Positions 5,609 through 6,886 of a DNA stretch of 6,886 nucleotides are shown here, piece by piece. The notes beneath the pieces are model-generated. The model was not told the origin of the DNA. It saw only the letters and a list, made by a program, of their open reading frames with translations, and made no database searches. Numbering within the stretch: the stretch's first letter is position 1; each line of letters begins with the position of its first letter. The DNA is taken from positions 1 to 6,886 of the forward strand of contig JAJPKG010000185.1 in the NCBI GenBank assembly GCA_021323815.1, in the 5' to 3' direction. This DNA is from Pseudomonadota bacterium. GTDB taxonomy: Bacteria; Chloroflexota; Ktedonobacteria; Ktedonobacterales; JACDGC01. Both the position numbers and the translations under genes were made by a program.

Positions 5609-6886
5609 TCAGCGTCGCCAGCGCAACACCAGGCCACGCTCGCCGATGGCCCAGGCTTCGTCATCCGTCAGCCAAGCGACGGAGCGCAGGTTGGCGGTGG
5701 TGGGATGATCGGCGGGGATCGTCCAGTCTTGGCCGTCGAACCAGACCATCGCGCCCTGGTCGCCGACCGCCCAGCCCTCGCCCAGGCGATTGAAGGCGAT
5801 GGCGCGCAGGGTGGGCAATTCCAATTCGGGACCGATCTGCCAACCGGTGTTGTCGATGTGCAGCAGCAGGCCGTTTTCGCCCACCGCCCAGGCGTCATCT
5901 TCACCGCAGTGGTCCACGCCCCACAGGTCGCCCCAGCCGGTGGCGTTGGTGCGCGACTTCCATGTTCCCTGCACCAGCCGCAGCAACAGCGAGTCTTTGC
6001 CCACTGCCCAGCCATCGCCCACGTCGTTGATGGTGAGGCTACAGATCGTCCCACGTCGCACCGGCAACGGTTCCAGCATCAGATCGCGCAGGTCGATCAG
6101 CGCGCCCGACGCGCCGGCGATCCAGCCGGAGATGGGGGAATCGAGGGCGATGGCGTGCAGGCTGTCTTCCACGTTGCCCTGCAACACCGACCAGCGCCCG
6201 TTGGTGAAATGCAGCACGGTGCCGAAATCGCCCACCGCCCATACGTGGCCTGTGGCCGATGCCACCGCGTGCAGGGTGTATGATGTCGCCATCGGCAGGG
6301 AGATCCACGTCTCGTTGTTGTGGACCAGCACCAGACCGCGCTCGCCGCACGCGACCAATCCCTGGCCCGGACGGCCCGCCACGCACAGCAGCACACCGCC
6401 GGCGGGGCCGGCCATCACTTCCCAGCCGCGCTTCTTGAGGGCGGCTGGCGCGGCGTTTTTCAGCGCGCCGCTCTGCGCCAGCGGCTGCGGGATGATGCGC
6501 GTCGGCAGGTCCATCTCAATCGTCGGTGCCGGCGCGCCGCACTGGATGCAATAGGCTGCGTCGCTGGTGTTGCGCGCCTGGCAGGTGGCGCAGAACCACT
6601 GCCCCGCCACGCGCAAATCGCCTGTATGCAGATGACCGGATGGCATGTTGCCCGATTGTAAAACACCCGAAGCCAGATTGCCGGTGCCGCTCAGCACGCC
6701 ACTTTGGCGAAACGCCCCCGTCTGGCGCGTCGGCGGTGGGGGTGGCAAGGTCGCGGCCAGCGCCCAGCGCATGTCTTCAGCGGTCTGGAAGCGGTCGCTT
6801 GGCCGCAATTCCAGTGCGCGCATGATGACCTGTTCCATCACGGGGGAAATGTCGCTCTGATAGTGCGAGGGCGGTACCAGCGTGTC
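5609..6886 (-). CDS. Ser/Thr protein kinase-zinc ribbon-propeller fusion (partial, C-terminal part)
   Basis: The frame is open to the window edge, so the N-terminus is missing; 425 residues are visible. Residues 1-46 match the last helices of a Hanks-type Ser/Thr kinase: DISPVMEQVIMRAL, then RPSDRFQTAEDMRWAL with the invariant Arg of subdomain XI. A Pro-rich stretch leads into a Ser/Gly linker (56-92) of about seven x-S/T-G-x-L/M units. A zinc ribbon follows, with Cys99, Cys102, Cys113 and Cys116. From about 175 to the end there are seven repeats of 38-40 residues, each centred on GWAVG or a variant followed by G-x-L/V-L (residues 178, 216, 255, 293, 333, 372, 412). This is a likely seven-bladed propeller of the Ycf48/sialidase-like kind. 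No transmembrane segment lies between kinase and propeller, so the protein is probably cytoplasmic. The propeller probably binds a partner or ligand that controls the kinase; that role is inference. Confidence 0.88.
   Translation of the reverse strand, partial: DTLVPPSHYQSDISPVMEQVIMRALELRPSDRFQTAEDMRWALAATLPPPPPTRQTGAFRQSGVLSGTGNLASGVLQSGNMPSGHLHTGDLRVAGQWFCATCQARNTSDAAYCIQCGAPAPTIEMDLPTRIIPQPLAQSGALKNAAPAALKKRGWEVMAGPAGGVLLCVAGRPGQGLVACGERGLVLVHNNETWISLPMATSYTLHAVASATGHVWAVGDFGTVLHFTNGRWSVLQGNVEDSLHAIALDSPISGWIAGASGALIDLRDLMLEPLPVRRGTICSLTINDVGDGWAVGKDSLLLRLVQGTWKSRTNATGWGDLWGVDHCGEDDAWAVGENGLLLHIDNTGWQIGPELELPTLRAIAFNRLGEGWAVGDQGAMVWFDGQDWTIPADHPTTANLRSVAWLTDDEAWAIGERGLVLRWRR

Noticed and set aside
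5456..6283. 275-codon plus-strand frame opposite the propeller repeats
   Set aside because: Low-complexity translation with no family; the minus strand shows seven regular propeller repeats and a terminator.
1..6886. tRNA, rRNA or CRISPR array
   Set aside because: No cloverleaf with conserved arms, no rRNA-like sequence, and no regularly spaced direct repeats were seen.

Overview
The window is GC-rich bacterial DNA with six protein-coding loci and one decayed transposon. The host is probably a member of the Chloroflexota. This is an inference from the gene style (a Ser/Thr kinase carrying a zinc ribbon and a propeller, and an IS605-type element with REP-like palindromes), not from a marker gene. 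Rough layout: an acyl-CoA synthetase (minus, 33-1664); a decayed IS200/IS605-type element (minus, about 1700-2155); purH and a LysE-family exporter (plus, 2320-4578); a soluble histidine kinase (minus, 4523-5419); and the C-terminal part of a large Ser/Thr kinase fusion protein (minus, 5609 to the window edge).

The most informative stretch is 1700-2155, between the divergent acyl-CoA synthetase and purH genes. It encodes a 54-residue ribbon-helix-helix (RHH, Arc-like) protein with a well-formed promoter and an apparently leaderless start. Three bases further on is the N-terminus of TnpB, the RNA-guided nuclease of IS200/IS605 elements. That frame jumps to what looks like a central TnpB motif with a Trp-to-stop change, and then gives way to two strong hairpins that resemble an IS605 right end and omega-RNA scaffold. 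The hairpins lie only about 40 bases upstream of the acyl-CoA synthetase start. The residue could therefore supply part of that gene's leader, and possibly its promoter.

purH encodes the last two steps of IMP synthesis. It has its own promoter and Shine-Dalgarno site, and the LysE-family gene follows after 18 bases, so the two are probably co-transcribed. The exporter and the histidine kinase converge and overlap by 56 bases at their 3' ends. The kinase has H, N, G1, F and G2 boxes but no membrane segment, sensor domain or adjacent response regulator.

At the right edge, a Ser/Thr kinase C-lobe is joined through a pentapeptide-like linker and a four-cysteine zinc ribbon to seven regularly spaced propeller repeats. 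Its transcript ends at a clear intrinsic terminator (5556-5587) before the histidine kinase. Long open frames opposite acs, purH and the propeller gene are by-products of GC-rich codon use and are not annotated.
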